Source: Zobellia roscoffensis (GTDB lineage Bacteria; Bacteroidota; Bacteroidia; Flavobacteriales; Flavobacteriaceae). From it: a stretch of 64,000 nt of DNA. The DNA lies in NCBI RefSeq assembly GCF_015330165.1, contig NZ_JADDXT010000002.1:308504-372503 (forward strand). Reading direction: 5' to 3'. A program made the position numbers and the translations under genes. Below are positions 35,919 to 44,091 of this stretch, piece by piece (positions within the stretch are counted from its first letter, which is position 1; each line of letters starts with the position of its first letter). The notes below the pieces were generated by a model. It worked only from the letters and a program-made list of their open reading frames with translations, did no database searches and was not told where the DNA came from.

Positions 35919-37721
35919 TTATGCAATTTTATTTCTCTTTCTGTCTACTTCCGTTAAGTAGATTTTCCTAAGCCGTAGATGATTTGGAGTAACCTCAACG
36001 TACTCATCTTTCTGAATATATTCCAACGCCTCCTCTAACGAGAATTTAATTGCCGGAACAATCTTCGCTTTATCATCAGCACCTGAAGAACGAACGTTAG
36101 AAAGTTTCTTAGTTTTAGTAATGTTAACCGTCATGTCATCTCCACGAGAGTTTTCACCAATTACCTGACCTTCGTAAATATCTTCACCTGGATCAACAAA
36201 AAACTTACCTCTATCCTGTAATTTATCAATTGAATAAGGAATAGCTTTTCCTGTTTCCATAGAAACCAAAGAACCATTTTGTCTTTGCGGAATATCCCCT
36301 TTCATTGGTTGGTACTCTAAGAAGCGGTGTGCCATAATAGCCTCGCCTGCAGTAGCTGTCAACAATTGGTTACGAAGACCGATGATACCTCTTGAAGGAA
36401 TCAAGAACTCACAAACCATACGCTCACCTTTAGCCTCCATACTGGTCATCTCACCTTTTCTTATAGAAACCATTTCTACAGCTTTCCCAGAAACTGATTC
36501 CGGTAAATCAATAGTTAAAGATTCTATTGGCTCACATTTAACACCGTCAATCTCTTTTATGATAACCTGTGGCTGTCCAATTTGAAGCTCATAACCTTCA
36601 CGACGCATCGTTTCAATCAATACGGAAAGGTGAAGTACACCACGACCAAAAACCAAAAACTTATCCGCACTATCAGTTTCACTTACACGTAACGCCAAGT
36701 TCTTTTCAAGCTCTTTTTGAAGTCTTTCATTAATATGTCTGGAAGTAACGAACTTACCATCTTTACCAAAGAACGGACTATCATTAATAGTGAACAACAT
36801 ACTCATTGTTGGTTCATCTATCGCAATAGTTTTTAAGCCTTCAGGGGTTTCAATATCAGCAACAGTATCACCAATTTCAAAACCTTCAATACCTGTAATA
36901 GCACAAATATCTCCAGTAGCTACCTCTTGTACTTTAAGTCTTCCAAGTCCTTCAAAAACAAAAAGTTCTTTTACTTTAGATTTTACGATAGACCCATCTC
37001 TTTTTACCAAAGAAATCTGTTGCCCTTCTTTCAAACTACCTCTTTGTAATCTACCAATCGCAATACGACCTGTAAAAGAAGAGAAATCTAAAGATGTAAT
37101 CAGCATTTGCGTATTACCTTCTTTTGGTTCAAAAGTGGGTATATGCTCAATCACCATATCTAATAATGGCTCTATATTTTCTGTTTCGTCTTTCCAATCT
37201 TCACTCATCCAGTTGTTCTTTGCAGAACCGTAGACTGTTGGAAAATCTAGCTGCCATTCTTCAGCACCTAACTCGAACATTAAATCAAAAACTTTCTCAT
37301 GAACTTCTTCAGGAGTACAGTTTTCTTTATCTACTTTATTAATAACTACACAAGGCTTCAAACCTAAGTCAATCGCTTTTTGAAGTACAAAACGCGTTTG
37401 TGGCATTGGGCCTTCAAAAGCATCAACCAACAATAAAACACCATCGGCCATGTTCAATACACGCTCTACTTCACCACCAAAATCGGCGTGACCAGGGGTA
37501 TCAATAATATTGATCTTGGTATCTTTATAAACGACAGATACGTTCTTAGAGGTAATGGTAATACCACGCTCACGTTCTAAATCATTATTATCTAAAATCA
37601 AGTCCCCTGTGTTCTGATTCTCACGAAACAATTGACAGTGGTACATAATTTTATCTACCAAGGTTGTTTTACCGTGGTCTACGTGCGCGATAATCGCGAT
37701 GTTCTTAGTTGTTGTTGACAT
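35919..37721 (-). CDS. typA: Translational GTPase TypA/BipA
   Basis: 600 residues. Ribosome-associated GTPase implicated in assembly and stress adaptation. Seen: P-loop HVDHGKTTLVD, switch I region LERERGITI, G3 DTPGHADF, G4 NKVD, then domains II-V with GIEGFEIGDTVAD, the C-terminal domain ending EVDRKRNKIA, and IPSRGIIGLRNQLLTAT, a TypA family signature separating it from EF-G and LepA. Length is normal for the family (about 600). Transcribed alone from an exact TAnnTTTG promoter and closed by its own terminator. Confidence 0.97.
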   Translation of the reverse strand: MSTTTKNIAIIAHVDHGKTTLVDKIMYHCQLFRENQNTGDLILDNNDLERERGITITSKNVSVVYKDTKINIIDTPGHADFGGEVERVLNMADGVLLLVDAFEGPMPQTRFVLQKAIDLGLKPCVVINKVDKENCTPEEVHEKVFDLMFELGAEEWQLDFPTVYGSAKNNWMSEDWKDETENIEPLLDMVIEHIPTFEPKEGNTQMLITSLDFSSFTGRIAIGRLQRGSLKEGQQISLVKRDGSIVKSKVKELFVFEGLGRLKVQEVATGDICAITGIEGFEIGDTVADIETPEGLKTIAIDEPTMSMLFTINDSPFFGKDGKFVTSRHINERLQKELEKNLALRVSETDSADKFLVFGRGVLHLSVLIETMRREGYELQIGQPQVIIKEIDGVKCEPIESLTIDLPESVSGKAVEMVSIRKGEMTSMEAKGERMVCEFLIPSRGIIGLRNQLLTATAGEAIMAHRFLEYQPMKGDIPQRQNGSLVSMETGKAIPYSIDKLQDRGKFFVDPGEDIYEGQVIGENSRGDDMTVNITKTKKLSNVRSSGADDKAKIVPAIKFSLEEALEYIQKDEYVEVTPNHLRLRKIYLTEVDRKRNKIA

Positions 37722-37762
37722 ATGTAATTATTTAATAGCAATCCGCCGCTATTTTAAGCGTG

Positions 37763-37770
37763 CAAAGATA
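37763..37770 (-). promoter_or_regulatory. typA promoter -7 element (TATCTTTG)
   Basis: Exact TAnnTTTG on the minus strand about 42 bases upstream of the typA start. Confidence 0.6.
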
Positions 37771-37913
37771 CTGCTATTTTTCGCTCAGTAACACAATCTT
37801 ATGTTATTTTTATGTTGTTGATTTTTAAGGGGTTCGATACAATTGCTATCATCTACTTTTAGGTATGTCATTTTTCACTCATAAACAGTAAGTAAAAAAT
37901 GTAATTATGAAGG

Positions 37914-38453
37914 TCAACGTCGTTTACCCAATACCCAACCTACTCGTGCTCCTAAGAATAAACCTAGACCATCTTCAGATTCGGTTTCAAAGTATCCCAC
38001 ACCACCTTCCAATCGATAGAAAAACCCTCGTCTATAAGTTCGTTGCAAACCGTATACCGGCCCAACACCAAAAACACTTTCTGCCAACTCTAGATCTCCA
38101 AAAATTGGATTTTCATCCTGATACACCATTAGCATGGCTATATAATTTCCAGAATTCCCTGAGATATTTTTCCCTTTATCCAATCTTCTATCCATATTGT
38201 AATAATAGCGAAACTGCCCCCTGAAGGTAGGGAAAATACCAAAATCCGTTTCGCATCCACTACATCCTCTTAAACCAAAACCCGCAACAAACTCTATAGT
38301 GGCCGTTGTGTTTTTTCCCAATCCTTTTTCATATAAAATGGCTGGTACAGGCAAGCCTAATTGCACTTGATGGTCTTCAACATTTTTTTTGGTCTGCGCA
38401 TTTACAAAAACAGTGAAGACGAAAAAAGCAAGAAAAATAGAAACGTTTTTCAT
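37914..38453 (-). CDS. Secreted outer-membrane beta-barrel-like protein (paralogue 1)
   Basis: 179 residues with a signal peptide (MKNVSIFLAFFVFTVFVNAQ). The mature part has alternating strands and the recurring motifs FRGQFRYYYNMDRRLDKGK, GNSGNYIA and VYGLQRTYRRGFFYRLEGG, ending LGARVGWVLGKRR. The gene just upstream encodes the same layout (RYYYNFEKRQ, GNSANYIA, GLQRSYDSGF), so the two are paralogues from a tandem duplication. Probably a small beta-barrel or outer-membrane-associated protein of unknown function. Unlike its sister it holds a CSGCETDFG segment with two cysteines. Confidence 0.75.
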   Translation of the reverse strand: MKNVSIFLAFFVFTVFVNAQTKKNVEDHQVQLGLPVPAILYEKGLGKNTTATIEFVAGFGLRGCSGCETDFGIFPTFRGQFRYYYNMDRRLDKGKNISGNSGNYIAMLMVYQDENPIFGDLELAESVFGVGPVYGLQRTYRRGFFYRLEGGVGYFETESEDGLGLFLGARVGWVLGKRR

Positions 38454-38573
38454 AAAATAGTTCTGGTATTCATTAAGCTTTGAAAGCTATCAAATACTGA
38501 GCCAAAAATATTTTTTTCCTAACACCAATGTAAGAAAAAGAAACTCTATTTAATCTTATCAAGAAGACAACTA

Positions 38574-39140
38574 TTAACGCCCAACACACCATCTTTTTTC
38601 ACTAATAATCCAACCAATACTTAAATTCGCGACAGGATAAATACCGCTTTCAAACTGGCCTGTGTAATAAGCTGCTCCAACGTCAACAGAAAAATTAAAC
38701 CCCGAATCATAACTTCGTTGCAAACCAGTTACTAATCCCGCATAACCAAAAGCACCTTTAACCTCTTTGCCTACAATTGTTCTAGTCCCAGGAAAAAATA
38801 CCGCAACGGCAGGTGCTATGTAATTTGCCGAGTTGCCATAAATTTGTCTTCTATTTTGTTGCCTTTTTTCAAAGTTATAGTAGTACCGATACTGACCTGC
38901 GACGGCAGGAAAAAAACCCAATTCCTCATAAACGTTAGACCGCAAAGGGTCTAAACCCAACTGCATTCCAGCTTTAAAATCAAATGTGGTGTTCGTACCC
39001 AGTGCCATTTCATATTCAAAACCTGGGTTTAAGAGATTAACTTTAAGCTGTCTTAATTCACAATTTTTGCCGAACTGAGCATTGGTTTGATATACAAACA
39101 GTAACAGCATAAACAGGGGTAGGTATTGTTTACTATACAT
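38574..39140 (-). CDS. Secreted outer-membrane beta-barrel-like protein (paralogue 2)
   Basis: 188 residues with a signal peptide (MYSKQYLPLFMLLLFVYQTNAQ). Paralogue of the 37914-38453 product. Shared features are Tyr-rich RYYYN strand ends, a GNSANYIAPAVAVFFPG segment, GLVTGLQRSYDSGFNFSVDVGAAYY, and a final strand with aromatics (LSIGWIISEKRW). Likely an eight- to ten-stranded outer-membrane barrel. A gap of 120 bases separates the two genes, and no promoter with an exact TAnnTTTG was seen. kdsA is divergent upstream, with the start codons about 84 bases apart. Confidence 0.75.
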   Translation of the reverse strand: MYSKQYLPLFMLLLFVYQTNAQFGKNCELRQLKVNLLNPGFEYEMALGTNTTFDFKAGMQLGLDPLRSNVYEELGFFPAVAGQYRYYYNFEKRQQNRRQIYGNSANYIAPAVAVFFPGTRTIVGKEVKGAFGYAGLVTGLQRSYDSGFNFSVDVGAAYYTGQFESGIYPVANLSIGWIISEKRWCVGR

Positions 39141-39197
39141 TTAGATTTGGTTTTAAGACAATCTTACCCAAACACAACAGTTAGCTCCATAAAATAG

Positions 39198-39205
39198 TAT
39201 CTTTG
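39198..39205 (+). promoter_or_regulatory. kdsA promoter -7 element (TATCTTTG)
   Basis: Exact TAnnTTTG 18 bases upstream of the kdsA ATG at 39224, giving a very short leader. It overlaps a TTG (39203) that could be mistaken for an earlier start, which this promoter position argues against. Confidence 0.6.
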
Positions 39206-39223
39206 CTTAAAAATATTCGACGA

Positions 39224-40045
39224 ATGGACTTATCCTTGATACCCCAAATAAAACATACGGACAGTAACAACTTTTTTCTACTTTCAGGCCCGTGTGCCAT
39301 TGAAGGCGAAGAAATGGCGCTGCGCATTGCCGAAAAGATTGTTTCGGTTACCGATGCTCTAAAGATTCCGTATGTTTTTAAAGGAAGTTTTAAAAAGGCC
39401 AACCGTAGTCGTGTGGATTCATTTACCGGAATTGGTGATGAGAAAGCACTGAAAATTCTTCGTAAAGTATCGGAAACTTTTCATGTTCCAACCGTTACTG
39501 ATATTCATGAGGTTTCAGATGCCGAAATGGCTGCCGAATATGTAGATGTACTTCAAATTCCTGCATTTTTAGTTCGCCAGACAGATTTGGTTGTGGCTGC
39601 AGCAAAAACAGGAAAAGTAGTCAACTTGAAAAAAGGACAGTTTATGAGTCCGGAAAGCATGAAGCACGCCGTTACCAAAGTAAGGGATTCTGGTAACGAA
39701 AGTGTATGGATTACCGATCGTGGCACCATGTTTGGCTATCAAGATATGGTTGTTGATTTTAGAGGTATTCCTACTATGAAAGAATATGCACCAGTGGTTC
39801 TAGATGTAACGCATTCGTTGCAGCAACCCAACCAAGCTTCAGGTGTTACGGGGGGTCGCCCAGAACTCATTAATACTATGGCAAGAGCAGGAATTGCTGC
39901 AGGTGTGGATGGTATTTTTATGGAAACTCATTTTGACCCCGCTAATGCCAAAAGTGACGGTGCAAATATGCTTCACTTGGACCATTTAGAGCGTTTGTTA
40001 ACCAATTTAACCGCAATTAGAAAAACGGTAAACGGACTTCAATAA
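39224..40045 (+). CDS. kdsA: 3-deoxy-8-phosphooctulonate (KDO-8-P) synthase
   Basis: 273 residues from the ATG at 39224; a TTG at 39203 would add seven residues but overlaps the promoter element. Condenses phosphoenolpyruvate with arabinose-5-phosphate to make KDO-8-phosphate for lipopolysaccharide core. Seen: LLSGPCAIEGEEMALRIAE (N-terminal motif), FKGSFKKANRSRVDSFTGIG, VTDIHEVSDAEMAAEYVDVLQIPAFLVRQTDL, VNLKKGQFMSPESM, WITDRGTMFGYQDMVVDFRG and MFMETHFDPANAKSDGANML-like end residues. The N of LKKGQF and the absence of the metal-coordinating Cys at the start (here PCAIEGE) are compatible with either class; I have not decided which. Its 3' end is only five bases from the convergent DUF1801 gene. 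Confidence 0.96.
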   Translation: MDLSLIPQIKHTDSNNFFLLSGPCAIEGEEMALRIAEKIVSVTDALKIPYVFKGSFKKANRSRVDSFTGIGDEKALKILRKVSETFHVPTVTDIHEVSDAEMAAEYVDVLQIPAFLVRQTDLVVAAAKTGKVVNLKKGQFMSPESMKHAVTKVRDSGNESVWITDRGTMFGYQDMVVDFRGIPTMKEYAPVVLDVTHSLQQPNQASGVTGGRPELINTMARAGIAAGVDGIFMETHFDPANAKSDGANMLHLDHLERLLTNLTAIRKTVNGLQ

Positions 40046-40050
40046 GCTTG

Positions 40051-40410
40051 TCACTTATAAAATTTCTCATCTTTAACCGAATAAGCTTCTTTAAGCAAAT
40101 CAATTAGGACACTGTTATTTATTGCCTCTAACGAAGTATATCGCAACGATCTTATTACTGTACGGCCTGCCGTAATCACATGCTCTTGATGCAATGTTAG
40201 GTGGGCTCCTTTCCAAAAACCTAGGTCTATGTAATTTTTACTTTGATTCAGATAACAAAAAGGGGTTCCATTAATGTAATAAAAGGGAATTCTATATTTA
40301 AACTTTAAATCAACATCGGGTATCGTTCGCTCAATAACGGATTGTAGATGTAATAAAATACCCCTAAATGGCTCAGGCTTATCTAGTATGTAATTTTCTG
40401 CGGGGTTCAT
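40051..40410 (-). CDS. DUF1801-family protein
   Basis: 119 residues, no signal peptide. Matches the DUF1801 (YdhG-like) layout: LHLQSVIERTIPDVDLKFKYRIPFYYING, CYLNQSKNYIDLGFWKGAHL, then VIRSLRYTSLEAINNSVLIDLLKEA. A small alpha/beta domain of unknown function. Own exact promoter upstream, divergent from that of the DUF1361 gene; the 3' end abuts kdsA, so read-through or antisense overlap is possible. Confidence 0.85.
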   Translation of the reverse strand: MNPAENYILDKPEPFRGILLHLQSVIERTIPDVDLKFKYRIPFYYINGTPFCYLNQSKNYIDLGFWKGAHLTLHQEHVITAGRTVIRSLRYTSLEAINNSVLIDLLKEAYSVKDEKFYK

Positions 40411-40435
40411 CGATAAAAATCGAATTTAATAACAA

Positions 40436-40443
40436 CAAATATA
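40436..40443 (-). promoter_or_regulatory. DUF1801 gene promoter -7 element (TATATTTG)
   Basis: Exact TAnnTTTG on the minus strand 26 bases upstream of the start, back to back with the plus-strand element of the DUF1361 gene. Confidence 0.55.
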
Positions 40444-40469
40444 AGTACCTGTCGTTTTACTTTATAGAT

Positions 40470-40477
40470 TAAATTTG
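40470..40477 (+). promoter_or_regulatory. DUF1361 gene promoter -7 element (TAAATTTG)
   Basis: Exact TAnnTTTG 11 bases upstream of the ATG at 40489. It leaves almost no leader, so translation may be leaderless or the true start may be elsewhere. Confidence 0.5.
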
Positions 40478-40488
40478 CATTTTTTACT

Positions 40489-41160
40489 ATGATAATCAGC
40501 ACTTTAAAAAACAATCTATTTCACAAAAGATTACTACTGCTTACCGCATTGGGAACCGTACTGCTGGCTTTAAGAGTGTATTTAACTCAATCCATAGACT
40601 TCACTTTTTTATTGTGGAACCTTTTTTTAGCGCTCATTCCGCTTTTTCTATCCAAACAATTTTTATTCAATGTTCAGGTCGGAAAATCGCGCGCACTGCG
40701 AATTGTAATTCTAACACTATGGGTTCTTTTTCTACCCAATAGCCCATATATTATAACAGATTTTGTACACCTAGATGGTAACCGTCCTACATTTTGGTTA
40801 GACCTATTGCTTTTTTTCGTGTTTTCCCTAAACGGATTAATCTTAGGCGTCCTCTCTATGATGGATGTCTTCAGCTACCTAAGAAAAAGAAACCACCCTA
40901 TTTTAGCCAATGGTATATTGCTATTTGTTAGTTTATTGAGTGGTTACGGTGTTTTTCTGGGTAGATTCTTACGTTTCAATTCTTGGGATATTCTTACCAA
41001 GCCTTTGGTTCTGGCAGAGAGTCTTTTCAACTCCTTATTTCTGGTTGATGCTTGGTTATGGATTTTTGGTTTCGGTAGTTTTATCTGGGTATCGTTTTGG
41101 GCTTTAAAACCCTTCTTACGTGGTCATGGCACGACATCTTTGGATAGTAGAAAAATTTAA
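40489..41160 (+). CDS. DUF1361 integral membrane protein
   Basis: 223 residues with about six or seven hydrophobic helices and few charged loops. The family pattern LWVLFLPNSPYIITDFVHL, followed by WLDLLLFFVFSLNGLILGVLSMMDV and GVFLGRFLRFNSWDILTKP, is diagnostic of DUF1361. Function unknown; members may be small membrane permease-like or sensor-like proteins. The promoter element lies very close upstream (11 bases). The following gene is convergent. Confidence 0.88.
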   Translation: MIISTLKNNLFHKRLLLLTALGTVLLALRVYLTQSIDFTFLLWNLFLALIPLFLSKQFLFNVQVGKSRALRIVILTLWVLFLPNSPYIITDFVHLDGNRPTFWLDLLLFFVFSLNGLILGVLSMMDVFSYLRKRNHPILANGILLFVSLLSGYGVFLGRFLRFNSWDILTKPLVLAESLFNSLFLVDAWLWIFGFGSFIWVSFWALKPFLRGHGTTSLDSRKI

Positions 41161-41185
41161 TTTTACTTGATAATCGAGATTAAAA

Positions 41186-41449
41186 TTATGCAAATGTTAA
41201 TTCCATTTCCCTTTCAAAAGCAGGCTTAATCTTTTGTAAATACTTTAATGGGGTATCATCGGAAAGGGTAACTCTCTTAGAAACGAGGTTGACATCAAAA
41301 TGGAAACACGAAAAATCCACAAAACTGTCTACATCAAAATTATCAATCAGAAACCGGATTATCTTAGGTCGAAACTCATACTCAAGTTCAACACAAAGCT
41401 GATGAAGTTGCTCATCTATTTCTCGGTTCGTGATCCAATTGAATTTCAT
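41186..41449 (-). CDS. Small conserved-looking hypothetical protein
   Basis: 87 residues, no signal peptide, charged and without a long hydrophobic stretch (MKFNWITNREIDEQLHQLC, ending FEREMELTFA). No motif identified. It probably folds as a small alpha/beta protein. It stands alone between the convergent DUF1361 gene and a divergent-strand upstream neighbour. Its coding frame is clean and starts with ATG at 41449, hence called real, with moderate confidence. Confidence 0.5.
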   Translation of the reverse strand: MKFNWITNREIDEQLHQLCVELEYEFRPKIIRFLIDNFDVDSFVDFSCFHFDVNLVSKRVTLSDDTPLKYLQKIKPAFEREMELTFA

Positions 41450-41531
41450 AAATTCTCGTTTTATAAAGCTTTACAATATATAAAATATTAACAATAACTT
41501 AACAAAAACGAAACCTTTTTTTAATCTCTCG

Positions 41532-42731
41532 TCATAACGCCACAAAATCAGTTAAATAGCTATATCGCGGAGTAAGTTTTCCATTCTTAGTCATTCGTGC
41601 TCGCTCTAAAACTCCATCTTTATCTCCGTTAAAAAAAGCAGGAATAACGTTTTTTACAAATGCCTGTCCAAAGCCTTCACTTGCATCCTGGGGAATTTCG
41701 CAGGGCAAATTATCCACAGCCATGACGGCTATAGCAGATTCATTTTTATAGTCCGTTTCAGATTCTGTTATGGGGTCGTACCCATAAATAGGGTCGGCAA
41801 TGGTTGACGGTTTTATCGTGGTCGCAACTGGGCCGTCTATATCACAACTTACATCAGCTACCACTTTTATTTTAAAGTCTTCTTTTTTTGCATCTTCACG
41901 AGTGAATAAATAGGGAGCTCCTTGTCCATAAAAATGACCTGCAATAAAGAAGTCCGATACTTGTGTAAAGCGATAGAAATTACTCTTGTATTCTTCAGGA
42001 TTGGTAAAAAAATCTACTTTGTTGCCTCTTACACCGTCTTTTCTTTTGTTGTAATCCGAAGCATCAATTTGACAGTATACAGGCTCATCAAAAGAGTCTT
42101 CCAAATATTGGGTGACATTAACTTTTTTAATATGCATGGCATCTAACATCTCTCGCGCTCCGTTACCAACTCTTCCCCTGCCTGTTAGGATTATTTTTAT
42201 ATTAGGAAGGGTAATTTTATTGAGTTCGGCAATCAACTCTTGTTGGTTCGCTAAATTTTCTGCTTTCGGAAGTTCATATAACCCATATTTCAAACCATAG
42301 GTTCGTAATCCATTATAGGCTCCTACGATTCCCGCATACCTACCAAAAGCTACTAAACGTTGTTCTTTTTTATTGGTAATGACTTCATGATCATATAATT
42401 CAATGTTTTTTTCAAGTACCGCTCTCAACAACTTCTTATTATAAGGTTGCTCTTTTATAGTATGGGAAAAGAAAAAATATTTTTTATTCGGAATCAAGCT
42501 TTCAATCGGCACCTCCTTTACACCAAGAAGTACGTCACATTCTTCCATTTTGGAAGCAACCTCTATTCCTTTTGCCGTATACTCATCATCTGAGAAAACT
42601 CGAATAGGCGACGGTTCTACAATAATTTCCGCTTTTGGCTGATTGGTTACGACCTTTTGACAGGCTTCTGGTGATAATACAACCCTGCGGTCTGGTGGGT
42701 TTTTACGCTCCCTAATGATTCCGAACTTCAT
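41532..42731 (-). CDS. Saccharopine/alanine-dehydrogenase-like NAD(P) oxidoreductase
   Basis: 399 residues. N-terminal AlaDH/PNT-like catalytic domain (MKFGIIRERKNPPDRRVVLSP, a typical start of the family) with lysine and histidine active-site-like residues (GVKEVPIESLIPNKKYFFFSHTIKEQPYNK). A Rossmann segment around IKIILTGRGRVGNGAREML follows, with the cofactor Gly motif GRGRVGNG. Late part: VVADVSCDIDGPVATTIKPSTI and AVDNLPCEIP. This resembles NAD-dependent saccharopine dehydrogenase (lysine-forming) and its relatives rather than true alanine dehydrogenase; the substrate is not proven. Own exact promoter, divergent from that of ssrA. Confidence 0.8.
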   Translation of the reverse strand: MKFGIIRERKNPPDRRVVLSPEACQKVVTNQPKAEIIVEPSPIRVFSDDEYTAKGIEVASKMEECDVLLGVKEVPIESLIPNKKYFFFSHTIKEQPYNKKLLRAVLEKNIELYDHEVITNKKEQRLVAFGRYAGIVGAYNGLRTYGLKYGLYELPKAENLANQQELIAELNKITLPNIKIILTGRGRVGNGAREMLDAMHIKKVNVTQYLEDSFDEPVYCQIDASDYNKRKDGVRGNKVDFFTNPEEYKSNFYRFTQVSDFFIAGHFYGQGAPYLFTREDAKKEDFKIKVVADVSCDIDGPVATTIKPSTIADPIYGYDPITESETDYKNESAIAVMAVDNLPCEIPQDASEGFGQAFVKNVIPAFFNGDKDGVLERARMTKNGKLTPRYSYLTDFVAL

Positions 42732-42770
42732 GATACTGGACTTTTATAACTTATGAGTAGTCAATGGTTT

Positions 42771-42802
42771 CAAATGTAACTTAATGATTGCAGCCTATCA
42801 AA
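42771..42802 (-). promoter_or_regulatory. Promoter of the saccharopine-dehydrogenase-like gene
   Basis: Minus strand TACATTTG (42771-42778) with a TTTG (42799-42802) and a spacer of 20 bases, matching the Bacteroidota -33/-7 form. It lies back to back with the ssrA promoter. Confidence 0.65.
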
Positions 42803-42808
42803 ACTTTT

Positions 42809-42835
42809 TTTGGAATACTTTTTGGGGTATCTTTG
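42809..42835 (+). promoter_or_regulatory. ssrA promoter (TTTG -33 and TATCTTTG -7)
   Basis: Plus strand TTTG at 42809-42812 and TATCTTTG at 42828-42835 with a 15-base spacer. Transcription would begin about 30 bases before the mature tmRNA 5' end, consistent with processing by RNase P. Confidence 0.65.
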
Positions 42836-42872
42836 CCGACCGTAGTAGTTTATGCTATTACGGATTTTTTAC

Positions 42873-43268
42873 GGGGCCGACTGGTTTTGACAGCGAGACC
42901 AATGGTATTGTAAGCATGTTGAGCGCTGGGGTACAGCTCATTAATATCATACTTCACACTTTTAATTGGCGAAAACAATTACGCTCTTGCCGCTTAATCT
43001 GAATTACAGTAAGATTTAGCCTCGTCTCTACAAGGTAGAGAAGCGAGATGTTCCTGAATAGCCTCTGTCGACGGCGATTCAATTCGGAGCACCATAAATG
43101 TCGATATAAGGCTACTAGCGCTTTGATAGTAGCACCAAAACTTTAAGAAGCTAAGTGTATATTAGGCCGTTTCCGGTCAGGTATGCATCGAAAATTAATC
43201 GGGAACTAAACATGTAGAAAGCTCTATTATTGCTTGTTTGGACGAGGGTTCGACTCCCTCCGGCTCCA
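42873..43268 (+). ncRNA. ssrA: tmRNA (transfer-messenger RNA)
   Basis: The mature 5' end GGGGCCGACTGG pairs with the 3' end CGGCTCC in a tRNA-like acceptor, and a T-arm GGTTCGACTCC is present at about 43248-43258. The tag open frame lies at 42968-42997 and reads GENNYALAA then TAA; the encoded tag ends in the ALAA signal that directs proteolysis of stalled proteins. Pseudoknot-rich sequence fills the rest. The discriminator A is at 43268 and CCA is not fully encoded (ACA follows), so CCA must be added after transcription. A chance coding frame covers part of this region and is not real. Confidence 0.95.
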
Positions 43269-43274
43269 CAGATA

Positions 43275-43303
43275 AAAAACCACCCATTTGGGTGGTTTTT
43301 TGT
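43275..43303 (+). terminator. tmRNA terminator
   Basis: Perfect hairpin AAAAACCACCC/GGGTGGTTTTT with an ATTT loop, immediately after ssrA and followed by TTGTTTT. Symmetric, so it can also serve the minus-strand esterase gene. Confidence 0.93.
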
Positions 43304-43327
43304 TTTACGTAATGCCTAATCTAATTA

Positions 43328-44068
43328 CTACAACAACGGCCTCAACGTCTCCCATACCGTATTTGCTACAATCTTGTGGCCTTCAATTGTGGGATGAATA
43401 CCATCCTGTTGATTTAGAGAGGCAATACCTCCAACATCTTTCAGAATAAAAGGGATAAAAGCAATGTTATTCTTTTCGGCGATTTCTTCAAAAAGTTGTT
43501 TGAACTCTGTGGTATATTCCTGGCCCATGTTAGGGGGCAATTGCATACCGGCAAGTACGATTTTGATATCCGGACTTTTACCTCGCACCACATCAATTAT
43601 TGCTTGTAGGTTGGAGCGTGTTTCCGATAAATCCACACCACGTAAGCCGTCATTGGCACCGAGTTCCAATACGAAAACATCAAGGTCTTGTTTGACTACC
43701 CAATCAATTCGGCTTCTGCCTCCAGCGGTAGTTTCACCACTTACCCCGGAATTAATTACTGTATAATCCAATCCTAAGGAGTCAATTTTTTCCTGTACAA
43801 CTGCCGGGTAAGCCTCATTGGTATCATCAAGACCATAGCCCGCCGTAATACTGTCCCCAAAAAACAGAATACTCTTCGTTTCAGTAGCTGTCGTTGCGGT
43901 ACTTTCCGTCTGTTCAGAAGTTTGCTGAACCTCATCCGTTTTTTCTTTTTTCGCTTCGCCACAAGAAAGGAACAATAACGCCAGAAAAAAATAACTAAAC
44001 TTTATGAGTTTCAGCTCAATCGACGTTGGTAAATTAAAGTGAAAATCTTTATTATGCGCCTTGAACAT
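43328..44068 (-). CDS. SGNH/GDSL lysophospholipase-esterase lipoprotein (TesA-like)
   Basis: 246 residues. ATG at 44068 gives a basic N-terminus and a lipobox LFLSC (Cys36), with a Glu/Thr/Ser-rich linker (45-66). SGNH hydrolase blocks: FFGDSITAGYGLDD with Ser73; GVSGETTAGGRSR with the Gly; LGANDGLRG with the Asn; DGIHPTIEGH with the Asp-His pair. Closest in layout to E. coli TesA, a periplasmic thioesterase/lysophospholipase (family knowledge). The divergent neighbour is a YbbA-like ATPase gene, the same arrangement as in E. coli. Only 23 bases separate the two start codons, so the promoter must overlap the neighbour's 5' region or the true start may lie downstream. Confidence 0.9.
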   Translation of the reverse strand: MFKAHNKDFHFNLPTSIELKLIKFSYFFLALLFLSCGEAKKEKTDEVQQTSEQTESTATTATETKSILFFGDSITAGYGLDDTNEAYPAVVQEKIDSLGLDYTVINSGVSGETTAGGRSRIDWVVKQDLDVFVLELGANDGLRGVDLSETRSNLQAIIDVVRGKSPDIKIVLAGMQLPPNMGQEYTTEFKQLFEEIAEKNNIAFIPFILKDVGGIASLNQQDGIHPTIEGHKIVANTVWETLRPLL

Positions 44069-44091
44069 GAACAGTTATTTAAATTTAGATA

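Noticed and set aside
39203..39226. TTG start for kdsA
   Set aside because: It lies inside the promoter -7 element, and the ATG at 39224 begins at the usual N-terminus of the family.
42784..43002. 72-codon open frame in front of the esterase gene
   Set aside because: It overlaps the tmRNA gene; the sequence is explained by the acceptor, tag and T-arm of ssrA.
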